Below, in pieces: positions 6,930-13,588 of a stretch of DNA of 16,496 bases (position 1 is the stretch's first letter; every line of letters starts with the position of its first letter). Where the stretch lies: contig CAYGMG010000092.1 in NCBI GenBank assembly GCA_964350895.1, forward strand, positions 1-16,496, written 5' to 3'. The notes beneath the pieces are model-generated. The model was not told where the DNA came from, did not search any database, and worked only from the letters and a program-made list of their open reading frames with translations. This stretch comes from Pseudomarimonas sp964350895. Its GTDB lineage: Bacteria > Pseudomonadota > Gammaproteobacteria > Xanthomonadales > Xanthomonadaceae. Made by a program: the position numbers and the translations under genes.

Positions 6930-7712
6930 ATGCACCAGGAACACTCGGGAAAGCTGACGCGGCTGCGCGTCCCTCTGCGCGCCCTGGCGCTGCTGTCCCT
7001 CATTGTTGGCAGCCTTGGCTGCGCCTCGATCGCCGAGCACCAGCGCAATGTCGCCTCCAAGAGCAACACAACCCGGCTTGAGCGCATGGTCTGGGAGCAG
7101 GAGGGGTTCCTGCGTCACCACCCGGATATCAAATACCGCAAGCTCGGATTCTGGTATCAGGATCAGGGCGATATCGAACGCTCGCTAGACGCATTCCGCA
7201 CGGCGTCGCGGTATGCCGACAAGGCCTCGCAGGCGGTGCTCGCCGAGGCGCATTTCCAGGGTCGCGGCGTCCCTCGTGACCTGCCGCGTGCCTACGCCTT
7301 CATGGATCTGGCGGCCGAGCGCGCCTATCCCCTGTATCTGGCCAAGCGCGAGCGGTACTGGGCTGCCATGGACCTTGACCAGCGCCAGCAGGCGCTGCGT
7401 ATCGGCCGTGAGCTGTACGAGGAGTTCGGCGATGCCGTGGCCAAGCCGCGCATCGCGCGGGTGCTGAGCTACGGGCGCCGGCAGACCACCGGCTCGCGGC
7501 TCGCCGCGCCAGCCTTCCTCGAAGTGCGGTTGCCGATCGACGGCTTGCTGGTCTCGGTGCCGGGAGACGTCTACTACCGCAAGCATTTCTGGCAGGCCGA
7601 GCAGTACTTCGACTGGTTCGATGGCCTGCACCGCGAGCCGCCCACAGGCAATGTCGAGGTGGGTCCGATGAGGCCGGAGCAGGAAACCGCCGACGCGCAG
7701 TCGCCCGGGTAA
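6930..7712 (+). CDS. Sel1/TPR-like repeat envelope protein, probable lipoprotein
   Basis: This 260-residue protein has a positively charged N-terminus and a hydrophobic signal (about 17-30). SLGCAS follows: the Cys is placed like a lipidation site, but Ser at -3 makes the lipobox imperfect. A helical-repeat region at roughly 60-150 contains DIERSLDAFRTASRYADKAS and AHFQGRGVPRDLPRAYAFMD, the latter matching the Sel1 repeat pattern (GxGVxxDxxxAxxxxxxAA). The C-terminal 100 residues are unfamiliar, with LPIDGLLVSVPGDVYYRKHFW. Such repeats usually mediate protein contacts. The start ATG is preceded by GGGGGA. The gene ends 9 bases before the sigma-factor gene, so it likely belongs to that operon and may feed signals to it, but this is inference from position. 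Confidence 0.72.
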   Translation: MHQEHSGKLTRLRVPLRALALLSLIVGSLGCASIAEHQRNVASKSNTTRLERMVWEQEGFLRHHPDIKYRKLGFWYQDQGDIERSLDAFRTASRYADKASQAVLAEAHFQGRGVPRDLPRAYAFMDLAAERAYPLYLAKRERYWAAMDLDQRQQALRIGRELYEEFGDAVAKPRIARVLSYGRRQTTGSRLAAPAFLEVRLPIDGLLVSVPGDVYYRKHFWQAEQYFDWFDGLHREPPTGNVEVGPMRPEQETADAQSPG

Positions 7713-7721
7713 GATGCCGGC

Positions 7722-8321
7722 ATGTCGAGCGCCCTGATCCCGCAGCCCGAGTGGCCGATACGCATGCTCCACGCGATGTGGCGTCTGGGTCGCAGCGTGC
7801 CGGAGGACTCCGAAGCGCAGCTGATCGCCGCGGCGCGCGGCGGCGACCGCGGCGCGCTCGGCGCCCTGTATCGGCGCCACGCCGGCCAGGCCTATTCGCT
7901 GGCGCTGCGCATCAGCGGCGACCCTGATCGCGCCCAGGACCTGGTCCAGGACGCCTTCCTGCGCGCTTTCGAGCGGCTTGATCGATTTCGCGGCGACGCC
8001 CCCTTCGGCGCCTGGCTGAAACGCATCCTCGGCAATCTGGCGGTTGACCGCGCGCGCGGCGACTGGCGCTGGGTGCTTGACGAGACCTGCATCGAACGCC
8101 AGGTCGGCGAGGCCGGCCGCGCCGCCGAACAGATCGATGCGCTGGGCCTGCTGGCCCGGCTGGCGCCGGCGGCGCGCATGGTCCTGGTGCTCTACGAGTA
8201 CGAGGGCTACTCGCACGCCGAAATAGCCGGCCTGCTCGGTCGCAGCGAGGTGTGGTCGAAGACCGTTCTTTCGCGAGCGCGGGCCAAGCTGGCAAGCTGG
8301 CTCGAAGGCGGCCAGGCATGA
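7722..8321 (+). CDS. ECF-type (extracytoplasmic function) RNA polymerase sigma factor
   Basis: This 199-residue sigma factor has region 2 at about 46-112 (LYRRHAGQAYSLALRISGDPDRAQDLVQDAFLRAF, then FGAWLKRILGNLAVDRAR). Region 4 is at about 141-193 (LAPAARMVLVLYEYEGYSHAEIAGLLGRSEVWSKTVLSRARAKL). There is no region 3, as expected for ECF sigmas. The sequence VWSKTVLSRAR stands where most relatives have GTVKSRLxRAR. The first 28 residues are poorly conserved, and an in-frame ATG at 7764 is an alternative start. The stop overlaps the start of the next gene (ATGA), the usual arrangement for a sigma/anti-sigma pair. The target regulon is unknown; autoregulation of the operon is typical. Confidence 0.92.
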   Translation: MSSALIPQPEWPIRMLHAMWRLGRSVPEDSEAQLIAAARGGDRGALGALYRRHAGQAYSLALRISGDPDRAQDLVQDAFLRAFERLDRFRGDAPFGAWLKRILGNLAVDRARGDWRWVLDETCIERQVGEAGRAAEQIDALGLLARLAPAARMVLVLYEYEGYSHAEIAGLLGRSEVWSKTVLSRARAKLASWLEGGQA

Positions 8322-8710
8322 GCCGCGACCCAGGCGAGGAGAGCGTCGACCGCTATCTGCGTGGCCTGCCACAGCAGCTGCCGCCGCCCGGGCTCGGCGA
8401 GCAGATCATCGACCGCCACCTGGCCCGTCGTCGCCTGCGCCGCTGGCTGCCGGTAGCCGCTGCCGCTTCGCTGTTGCTCTCCCTGCTGGTCTGGCAGATC
8501 GGCATTTCGCCCGCGCCGCCGGCAGATTCCGCATCGCCTCCCTCTGCCGCGCTGATCGACGTGCGCAGCCTTGATCGCCAGCTCCAGGCCGCCTATCTGG
8601 CAGGCGCCGACAAGGACGAGCTGGCGCGGCTGTGGCAGGCCCGCGATCAGGCGGTGGCCGAGCTGGAAGCGCCCAGCGGTCCGCCACTGCGTCGTCAGGT
8701 CCGGCTGTGA
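8318..8710 (+). CDS. Single-pass membrane protein, probable anti-sigma factor
   Basis: This 130-residue protein has a charged N-terminal segment (1-42, rich in Arg and Asp), one transmembrane helix (about 43-61, WLPVAAAASLLLSLLVWQIG) and a C-terminal tail of about 70 residues that should be periplasmic by the positive-inside rule. The tail is Ala/Asp/Leu-rich and looks helical (LDRQLQAAYLAGADKDELARLWQARDQAVAEL). I see no zinc-binding HxxxCxxC motif and no clear match to RseA. The anti-sigma role is inferred from topology and from ATGA overlap with the ECF sigma gene. The cytoplasmic part is short for this job, so the assignment is tentative. It is coupled to the next gene by GTGA. Confidence 0.7.
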   Translation: MSRDPGEESVDRYLRGLPQQLPPPGLGEQIIDRHLARRRLRRWLPVAAAASLLLSLLVWQIGISPAPPADSASPPSAALIDVRSLDRQLQAAYLAGADKDELARLWQARDQAVAELEAPSGPPLRRQVRL

Positions 8711-9258
8711 GGCGCTTGTGGACTTGCCTGCTTGCCGGGCTGATCGGCGTCTGCCCGGCGCTGGCCGCGGAGTCGACCGACGAGGTCGAGCAGCGGGTCG
8801 GCGACGAGGTCGAGGCGGCCCTGCTGCGGATGGCCGAGTCCGGCGTGCTGGATGGCTACGCGGGGCGGGTGTTGACCATCGACCGCGAGCCGCGGGTCCG
8901 TTACGAGCTCGGCGCGGTGGTCGAAGTCGACCCGGACAGCGGTTCGTCACCGGTCGTGGCGATCACCCCGGGAGGCAGCGCTGAACGCATGGGGCTGAAA
9001 GTCGGTGATCGAATCCTCGCCATCAACGATGTCGATCTCAGTCGCAGCGAAGATCCAGGCCTCGACTTCGCGCGCTCGGCCGCGCGTCTGAAGGGGCAAC
9101 TGCGGCTCAGCGTGCAGCGCGGAGAGCGCCAGCTCGAACTGCAAGGAAGCGCCGAGCCGGTCCTGGTCCCCGGCTTTCGGTTGCGCGTCACGCCAGGCGC
9201 GCCACCTGAATTTCTGCCCGTGAAGCCCCTAAAGCCTCTGCGCCCCCGGGATTACTAG
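8707..9258 (+). CDS. Exported PDZ-domain protein
   Basis: This 183-residue protein has a Sec signal peptide (about 1-21, LWTCLLAGLIGVCPALAAES), a short helical stretch (about 22-50), and a PDZ domain at about 70-135. The domain includes LGAVVEVDPDSG, ITPGGSAERMGLKVGDRILAINDVDL and a strand-rich end (LRLSVQRGERQLELQG). There is no trypsin-like or metalloprotease domain, so it is not a complete DegS or RseP. A PDZ domain exported next to an ECF sigma/anti-sigma pair suggests sensing or scaffolding of envelope proteins. The GTG start overlaps the previous stop (GTGA). The TAG stop lies on the left CTAG junction of the MITE-like element, so insertion may have changed the original 3' end. The tail LPVKPLKPLRPRDY is Pro/Lys-rich. 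Confidence 0.82.
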   Translation: MRRLWTCLLAGLIGVCPALAAESTDEVEQRVGDEVEAALLRMAESGVLDGYAGRVLTIDREPRVRYELGAVVEVDPDSGSSPVVAITPGGSAERMGLKVGDRILAINDVDLSRSEDPGLDFARSAARLKGQLRLSVQRGERQLELQGSAEPVLVPGFRLRVTPGAPPEFLPVKPLKPLRPRDY

Positions 9259-9420
9259 TGGACTGTAACGGATGAAGCGGTAGAGGGATCGCGCCGGCAT
9301 GGTCGCGATGGACGCCGTGCCGGAGCGAGGCCAATAGCCGTAGCTATTGGCGAAGTGAGGCGCAAGTCCAGCGCGACCATGCCGGCGAGCTGCTATCGAT
9401 CTATCCGGGACAGGACACTA
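9256..9420. mobile_element. MITE-like palindromic element, copy 1 (complete)
   Basis: The element is bounded by CTAG at both ends (9255-9258 and 9418-9421). The termini are imperfect inverted repeats: left TAGTGGACTGTAACGGAT, right (reverse complement) TAGTGTCCTGTCCCGGAT, matching in 14 of 18. Inside lie long arms starting CGCCGGCATGGTCGCG, with a 22-base match containing one mismatch. At the centre is a perfect hairpin CCAATAGC-CGTA-GCTATTGG (9331-9350). It encodes no protein. TA or CTAG flanks and short size fit a non-autonomous relative of an IS630/Tc1-mariner-type element, a family known to insert at CTAG with TA duplication. No transposase is in the window, so the family is inferred. Transcripts of both converging genes (PDZ and clp) would read into the hairpin, which may act as a bidirectional transcript end. 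Confidence 0.8.
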
Positions 9421-9476
9421 GGCAGCACCCGCTGCAAGGTAGAGCTTGCTGCGGCCGTCTTCCCGGCGGACCAGGA

Positions 9477-10163
9477 TCAGCCGCGCGGGTGATAGACCAC
9501 GATGGTCTTGCCGTGGGCTTCCAGCGCGCCGCTTTCCTCCAACTGCTTGAGCACCCGACCAGCCATCTCCCGCGAGCAGCCGACGATCCGCGCCAGCTCC
9601 TGGCGGCTGACCCGGATCTGGGTGCCCTTGGGGTGGCTCATCGCGTCCGGTTCCTGGCACAGGTCGTTCAGCGTATTGGTGATCCGGCTGGTGACGTCCA
9701 TGAAAGCCAGGCGGCTGGCCTTGCGCGAGGTGTGCAGCAGGCGCTTGGTCAGCTGCTGGCCGATCGCGAACAGCAGCTTCGGGCAATCGTCCTGCAGCGG
9801 CCCGGAGAACAGTGCGTGCAGCCGTTCGATGCCGATCTCGGCGAGCTCGGTGGCAGTACGCGTGCGCATCACGATCTCCCGCGATGGCGTGCTGACGAAG
9901 ATCCCGGTCTCGCCGACGAAGTCCCCGGCGTTGAAGTAGCCGAGTACCAGTTCGCGCCCGTCCTCCTCCTCGACCACGGCGGAGAGCGAACCGCTGATGA
10001 TGTAGTACATGGTCCCCGCCGGATCGCCCGGCCGGAAAACGTCCGACCGGCTCGGATAGCGGCGGCGGTGGCAATGCGCCAGGAAGCGGTCGATGGTCGA
10101 CCGATCGGGCGACAAGGACGGCGGCGTATGCGGGCGGCGCAAGGTTGAAACCAGCATCGACAT
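9477..10163 (-). CDS. clp: Clp, CRP/FNR-family global regulator
   Basis: This 228-residue regulator strongly resembles the CRP-like protein Clp of Xanthomonas. A cyclic-nucleotide-binding beta-barrel (about 24-125) contains FRPGDPAGTMYYIISG and GYFNAGDFVGETGIF. It is followed by the long dimer helix (PKLLFAIGQQLTKRLLHTSRKASRLAF) and a HTH at about 184-214 (RVSRQELARIVGCSREMAGRVLKQLEESGAL). In Xanthomonas, Clp activates exopolysaccharide, enzyme and virulence genes, and cyclic di-GMP rather than cAMP blocks its DNA binding; whether that holds here is untested. An in-frame ATG at 10262 would give 261 residues, but AGGAG lies 8 bases before the ATG at 10163 and the resulting length matches Clp (about 230), so the shorter form is preferred. 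It is divergent from speD. Confidence 0.93.
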   Translation of the reverse strand: MSMLVSTLRRPHTPPSLSPDRSTIDRFLAHCHRRRYPSRSDVFRPGDPAGTMYYIISGSLSAVVEEEDGRELVLGYFNAGDFVGETGIFVSTPSREIVMRTRTATELAEIGIERLHALFSGPLQDDCPKLLFAIGQQLTKRLLHTSRKASRLAFMDVTSRITNTLNDLCQEPDAMSHPKGTQIRVSRQELARIVGCSREMAGRVLKQLEESGALEAHGKTIVVYHPRG

Positions 10164-10171
10164 GGACCGCG

Positions 10172-10176
10172 CTCCT
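10172..10176 (-). promoter_or_regulatory. Ribosome-binding site that fixes the clp start
   Basis: AGGAG on the minus strand, 8 bases before the ATG at 10163. It supports the 228-residue product over the longer in-frame reading that begins at 10262, which would also run through the palindrome at 10207-10226. Confidence 0.75.
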
Positions 10177-10206
10177 GGCGCTGAGACAGGGTAATCCGAC
10201 AAGCGT

Positions 10207-10226
10207 ACTGTGCGCCGGTGCACAGT
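10207..10226. promoter_or_regulatory. CRP/Clp-like palindromic site between clp and speD
   Basis: ACTGTGCGCCGGTGCACAGT is a 20-base palindrome with one mismatched pair. It contains TGTGC-N6-GCACA, the spacing of the CRP/Clp consensus TGTGA-N6-TCACA with the innermost half-site base changed. It lies 43 bases upstream of the clp start codon and about 98 bases upstream of the speD start. On the minus strand it would fall between a TTGAAA (10226-10231) and a weak TACGCT (10202-10207) if that is the clp promoter, suggesting autorepression. Binding is inferred from pattern and place only. Confidence 0.6.
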
Positions 10227-10309
10227 TTCAACGCGGGAGAACCCCGCGGTGGTAGTCGTCATCGTTTTCGCCGATACTTAGCGGTTCAGTCCTCCTTGTT
10301 GGTGCCGAA

Positions 10310-10314
10310 AGGGA
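10310..10314 (+). promoter_or_regulatory. Ribosome-binding site that decides the speD start
   Basis: AGGGA directly abuts the ATG at 10315, too close for initiation there, but lies 9 bases before the in-frame GTG at 10324. The GTG start gives an N-terminus MVKPLPRLKLQGFNN like that of related SpeD proteins. Confidence 0.6.
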
Positions 10315-10323
10315 ATGCACGCC

Positions 10324-11142
10324 GTGGTCAAGCCGCTCCCGCGTCTGAAGCTTCAAGGCTTCAACAATCTCACCAAAGCGCTGTCGTTCAACATCTACGA
10401 CATGTGCTACGCGGTGACGGAAGAACATCAGGCACGCTACATCGAGTACATCGATGAGGTGTACAACGCCGATCGCCTGACCCAGATCCTCACCGAGGTC
10501 GCCGACATCATCGGTGCCAACGTGCTCAACGTCGCGCGCCAGGACTACGATCCGCAGGGCGCCTCGGTGACCATCCTGATCTCCGAAGAGCCGGTGATCG
10601 ACAAGAAGGCGGCGGGCAAGGAAGTGCTCTCCGGTGCGGTGCGCGAGCACGCCGACGAGGCCTCGGTGGTCGCCCACCTGGACAAGAGCCACATCACCGT
10701 CCACACCTATCCGGAAACGCATCCGCACAACGGGATCGCGACCTTCCGCGCCGACATCGACGTGGCCACCTGCGGCGTCATCTCGCCCTTGAAGGCGCTG
10801 AACTACCTGATCGAGAGCTTCGACTCCGACATCGTGATCATGGACTACCGCGTGCGCGGCTTCACCCGCGACGTGCGCGGCCGCAAGCACTACATCGACC
10901 ACCGCATCAACTCGATCCAGGACTACCTGGCCAAGAACATCAAGAACCGCTACGAGATGTTCGACGTCAATGTCTACCAGGAAAACATCTTCCACACCAA
11001 GATGCATGTGAAGGAGTTCGACCTGGACAACTACCTGTTCGAGGAAAAGGCCAAGAACCTCAGCTTCAAGGAACGACTGCGCATCGAGTCGGCGATGAAG
11101 CGCGAGATCGAAGAGCTGTTCCACGGCCGCAACCTCGACTGA
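10324..11142 (+). CDS. speD: S-adenosylmethionine decarboxylase proenzyme
   Basis: SpeD removes the carboxyl group of S-adenosylmethionine to supply aminopropyl groups for spermidine. The 272-residue proenzyme belongs to the longer enterobacterial type (E. coli SpeD is 264 residues). The self-cleavage and pyruvoyl site is LDKSHITVHTYPE, with Ser122 becoming the pyruvoyl group. A conserved Cys150 in VATCGVISPLKALNYL follows at the same 28-residue spacing as in E. coli. Further strongly conserved blocks are LQGFNNLTKALSFNIYD near the N-terminus and DVNVYQENIFHTKMH near the C-terminus. ATG at 10315 would add three residues but sits against the ribosome-binding site, so GTG at 10324 is preferred. 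It is divergent from clp; speE is not in the window. Confidence 0.96.
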   Translation: MVKPLPRLKLQGFNNLTKALSFNIYDMCYAVTEEHQARYIEYIDEVYNADRLTQILTEVADIIGANVLNVARQDYDPQGASVTILISEEPVIDKKAAGKEVLSGAVREHADEASVVAHLDKSHITVHTYPETHPHNGIATFRADIDVATCGVISPLKALNYLIESFDSDIVIMDYRVRGFTRDVRGRKHYIDHRINSIQDYLAKNIKNRYEMFDVNVYQENIFHTKMHVKEFDLDNYLFEEKAKNLSFKERLRIESAMKREIEELFHGRNLD

Positions 11143-11233
11143 GCTTGCCGGCCCGCCCAGCGCAAGTCGCGCCGCGCTTCGCGTCGGGCGCAATTGTGCA
11201 GTTCGCCGAGGTTCGTCAATAGCGCCGGCTTCC

Positions 11234-11332
11234 TGTGGGAGCGGATCGAATCCGCGACCGCGGAGCCTCGATCCGGCCGCAGTCAGTGGCAAGCCTGTAG
11301 CGCTGCGGTCGCGGATACGATCCGCTCCCACA
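11234..11332. repeat. REP doublet (paired palindromic repeats) upstream of uvrD
   Basis: Two 28-base units, 11234-11261 and 11305-11332, are inverted copies with a single mismatch. Each begins TGTGGGAGCGGAT and holds its own small hairpin (GCGGAT-CGA-ATCCGC and GCGGAT-ACG-ATCCGC). The GTGGGAGCGG head followed by a short palindrome is the pattern of REP sequences in pseudomonads and xanthomonads, which are mobilised by RAYT (TnpA-REP) transposases; none is in the window. The pair can fold as one long stem with a 43-base loop or as two separate hairpins. It lies between speD and uvrD in a 271-base gene-free stretch. Confidence 0.85.
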
Positions 11333-11413
11333 ACAGCTCGCCGGCCTGTTCTGCGAACGGCAGCTCTGCGCCAGAAACCGCCTTCCACTCCCACGACGGT
11401 AGAATCCGCCGCC

Positions 11414-13588
11414 ATGGATGTGTCCTATCTGCTCGACGGCCTCAATGCGGCCCAGCGTGAGGCGGTTACCGCAGCGCCGGGCCATGCCCTGATTCTGGCT
11501 GGTGCCGGCTCCGGCAAGACCCGGGTGCTGATCCACCGGATCGGCTGGCTGCTGCAGGTGGAGAACGTGCCGCGCCACGCCATCCTCGCGGTGACCTTCA
11601 CCAACAAGGCGGCCGGGGAGCTGCGGCATAGGCTGGCCCAGCTGACCGGTGAGCTGCCGCGCGGAATGTGGGTGGGGACCTTCCACGGCCTTGCCCATCG
11701 GCTGCTGCGCCTGCACTGGATGGATGCGCGGCTGCCGGAGGGCTTCCAGATCCTCGACAGCGACGACCAGATCCGTCTGATCAAGCGGGTGATCGCGGCG
11801 ATGGAGCTGGACGACACCCGCTTCCCGCCGCGGCAGGCCGCGTGGTTCATCAATAGCCACAAGGACGAAGGGCGGCGGCCCAAGCACCTGCAGCCGCAGG
11901 ATCCGATCGGCCAGACCTTCGTGCGCATCTATGAGGAGTACCAGACCGCCTGCGAGCGCGCTGGCCTGGTCGATTTCGCCGAGCTGCTGCTGCGCGCCCA
12001 TGAGCTGTGGCTGCATAGCCCGGCCCTGCTGGAGCACTACCGGGAGCGCTTCCGCCATCTGCTGGTGGATGAGTTCCAGGACACCAACAGCATCCAGTAC
12101 GCCTTCATCCGCCTGCTAGCCGGCGACACCGGCAAGGCGTTCGTGGTTGGCGATGACGACCAGGCGATCTACGGCTGGCGCGGTGCCAAGGTGGAGAACG
12201 TCCAGCAGTTCCTGCGCGACTTCCCCGGCGCGGCGACCCATCGTCTGGAGCAGAACTACCGCAGCACCGGGACCATCCTCAACGCCGCCAACGCGGTGAT
12301 CGACAACAACCCCGACCGGCTCGGCAAGAAGCTGTGGACCGACGGCGCCGACGGCGAGCCGATCCAGCTTTACGCGGCCTACAACGAGGTCGACGAGGCG
12401 CGCTTCGTGGTCGAGTCGATCCGCGACTGGATCAACAAGGGCGGCAGCGCTATCGACTGCGCAATCCTCTATCGCAGCAATGCGCAGTCACGCGCCTTCG
12501 AGGAGGCCCTGCTCGGTGAGCAGCTTCCGTACCGGATCTACGGCGGACTGCGCTTCTTCGAGCGCGCCGAGATCAAGGACGCCATGGCCTACCTGCGCCT
12601 GCTCTCCAGCCGCGCAGACGACGCCGCCTTCGAGCGCGCGGTGAACACGCCGCCGCGCGGGATCGGTGCTCGCACCGTGGAAGTGCTGCGGCAGATGGCC
12701 CGCCAGCGCAACGCCCCGTTATGGGAGTGCGCCCTGCAGGCGCAGACCGAGACCACCCTGCAGGCGCGTGCCCGCAACGCCCTGCGCGGCTTCATCGAGC
12801 TGGTCGAGCAGCTGGATCGCGATACCCGTGAGCTGCCGCTGGCCGAGCGCATCGACCACGTGATTGCCCGCAGCACCCTGCGTGCGCACTACCAGAACGA
12901 GTCAACCGGCGCGCTCGACTCCAAGGTCGAGAACCTCGACGAGCTGGTCAGCGTGGCCAGCCGCTTTTCTCCCGGAGAGGACGCCGCCGAGATGCCCGAG
13001 CTGGTCGCCTTCCTCAGCTATGCCGCGCTGGAGGCGGGCGAGGGCCAGGCCGAGCAGGGCGAGAACGGGGTTCAGCTGATGACCCTGCACGCTGCCAAGG
13101 GGCTGGAGTTTCCGGTGGTGTTCCTGGCCGGAATGGAGGAAGGCGTGTTCCCCAGCCGGCGCTCGGTGGAGGAGTCCGGACGGGTCGATGAGGAGCGCCG
13201 CCTGGCCTATGTCGGGATCACCCGCGCGCGGCAACAGCTAGTGTTGTGCTATGCCGAGGCGCGACGCCTGCATGGCACCGAGCACTACGGTCAGCGTTCG
13301 CGCTTCCTCAAGGAGATCCCGCCCGAGCTGATCCACGAGCTGCGTCCGCGGGTCGGTGTCTCCCGGCCGCTGGCCAGCGAGTACGGCGGTGGCGCCCGGC
13401 TGCGCGAGGAGGCGGTGCAGCAAAGCAGCGGTTGGAAGCTCGGTGACCGCGTGCGGCACATGAACTTCGGCCTTGGCACGATCACCGATGCCGAGGGCAG
13501 CGGCGGTCACGCAAGGGTCCAAGTCAACTTCGATGAGGCCGGTGCCAAGTGGCTGGTGCTGAGCTTCGCCAACCTCAAACCGGCCTGA
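11414..13588 (+). CDS. uvrD: DNA helicase II (UvrD)
   Basis: UvrD is a 3'-5' superfamily 1A helicase that releases excised oligonucleotides in UvrABC repair and unwinds nicked strands in MutHLS mismatch repair. The 724-residue product matches E. coli UvrD (720) along its whole length, starting MDVSYLLDGLNAAQREAV. Visible motifs are the Q motif (about 10-18), Walker A AGAGSGKT (29-36), TFTNKAA (61-67), DEFQD (219-223), VGDDDQAIYGWRG, LEQNYRST, QLMTLHAAKGLEF and ERRLAYVGITRAR. A C-terminal Tudor-like segment KLGDRVRHMNFGLGTI, which contacts RNA polymerase and UvrB in E. coli, is present. No clear ribosome site or LexA box was found upstream, so SOS control is not evident. Confidence 0.97.
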   Translation: MDVSYLLDGLNAAQREAVTAAPGHALILAGAGSGKTRVLIHRIGWLLQVENVPRHAILAVTFTNKAAGELRHRLAQLTGELPRGMWVGTFHGLAHRLLRLHWMDARLPEGFQILDSDDQIRLIKRVIAAMELDDTRFPPRQAAWFINSHKDEGRRPKHLQPQDPIGQTFVRIYEEYQTACERAGLVDFAELLLRAHELWLHSPALLEHYRERFRHLLVDEFQDTNSIQYAFIRLLAGDTGKAFVVGDDDQAIYGWRGAKVENVQQFLRDFPGAATHRLEQNYRSTGTILNAANAVIDNNPDRLGKKLWTDGADGEPIQLYAAYNEVDEARFVVESIRDWINKGGSAIDCAILYRSNAQSRAFEEALLGEQLPYRIYGGLRFFERAEIKDAMAYLRLLSSRADDAAFERAVNTPPRGIGARTVEVLRQMARQRNAPLWECALQAQTETTLQARARNALRGFIELVEQLDRDTRELPLAERIDHVIARSTLRAHYQNESTGALDSKVENLDELVSVASRFSPGEDAAEMPELVAFLSYAALEAGEGQAEQGENGVQLMTLHAAKGLEFPVVFLAGMEEGVFPSRRSVEESGRVDEERRLAYVGITRARQQLVLCYAEARRLHGTEHYGQRSRFLKEIPPELIHELRPRVGVSRPLASEYGGGARLREEAVQQSSGWKLGDRVRHMNFGLGTITDAEGSGGHARVQVNFDEAGAKWLVLSFANLKPA

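Noticed and set aside
7185..8372. 395-codon leftward frame across the Sel1-like and sigma genes
   Set aside because: Antisense shadow of two supported genes; no motif and no ribosome site.
10164..10262. 33-residue N-terminal extension of Clp from the ATG at 10262
   Set aside because: The strong AGGAG before 10163, the known length of Clp and the palindrome inside the extension all favour the shorter form.
11333..11413. LexA (SOS) box upstream of uvrD
   Set aside because: No CTGT-N8-ACAG or TTAG-N6-TACTA-like sequence was found near the start; the CTGTGGGAGC segment belongs to the REP unit.
10228..11415. 395-codon leftward frame across speD
   Set aside because: Antisense to SpeD; the translation is Val/Asp/His-rich with no recognisable domain.
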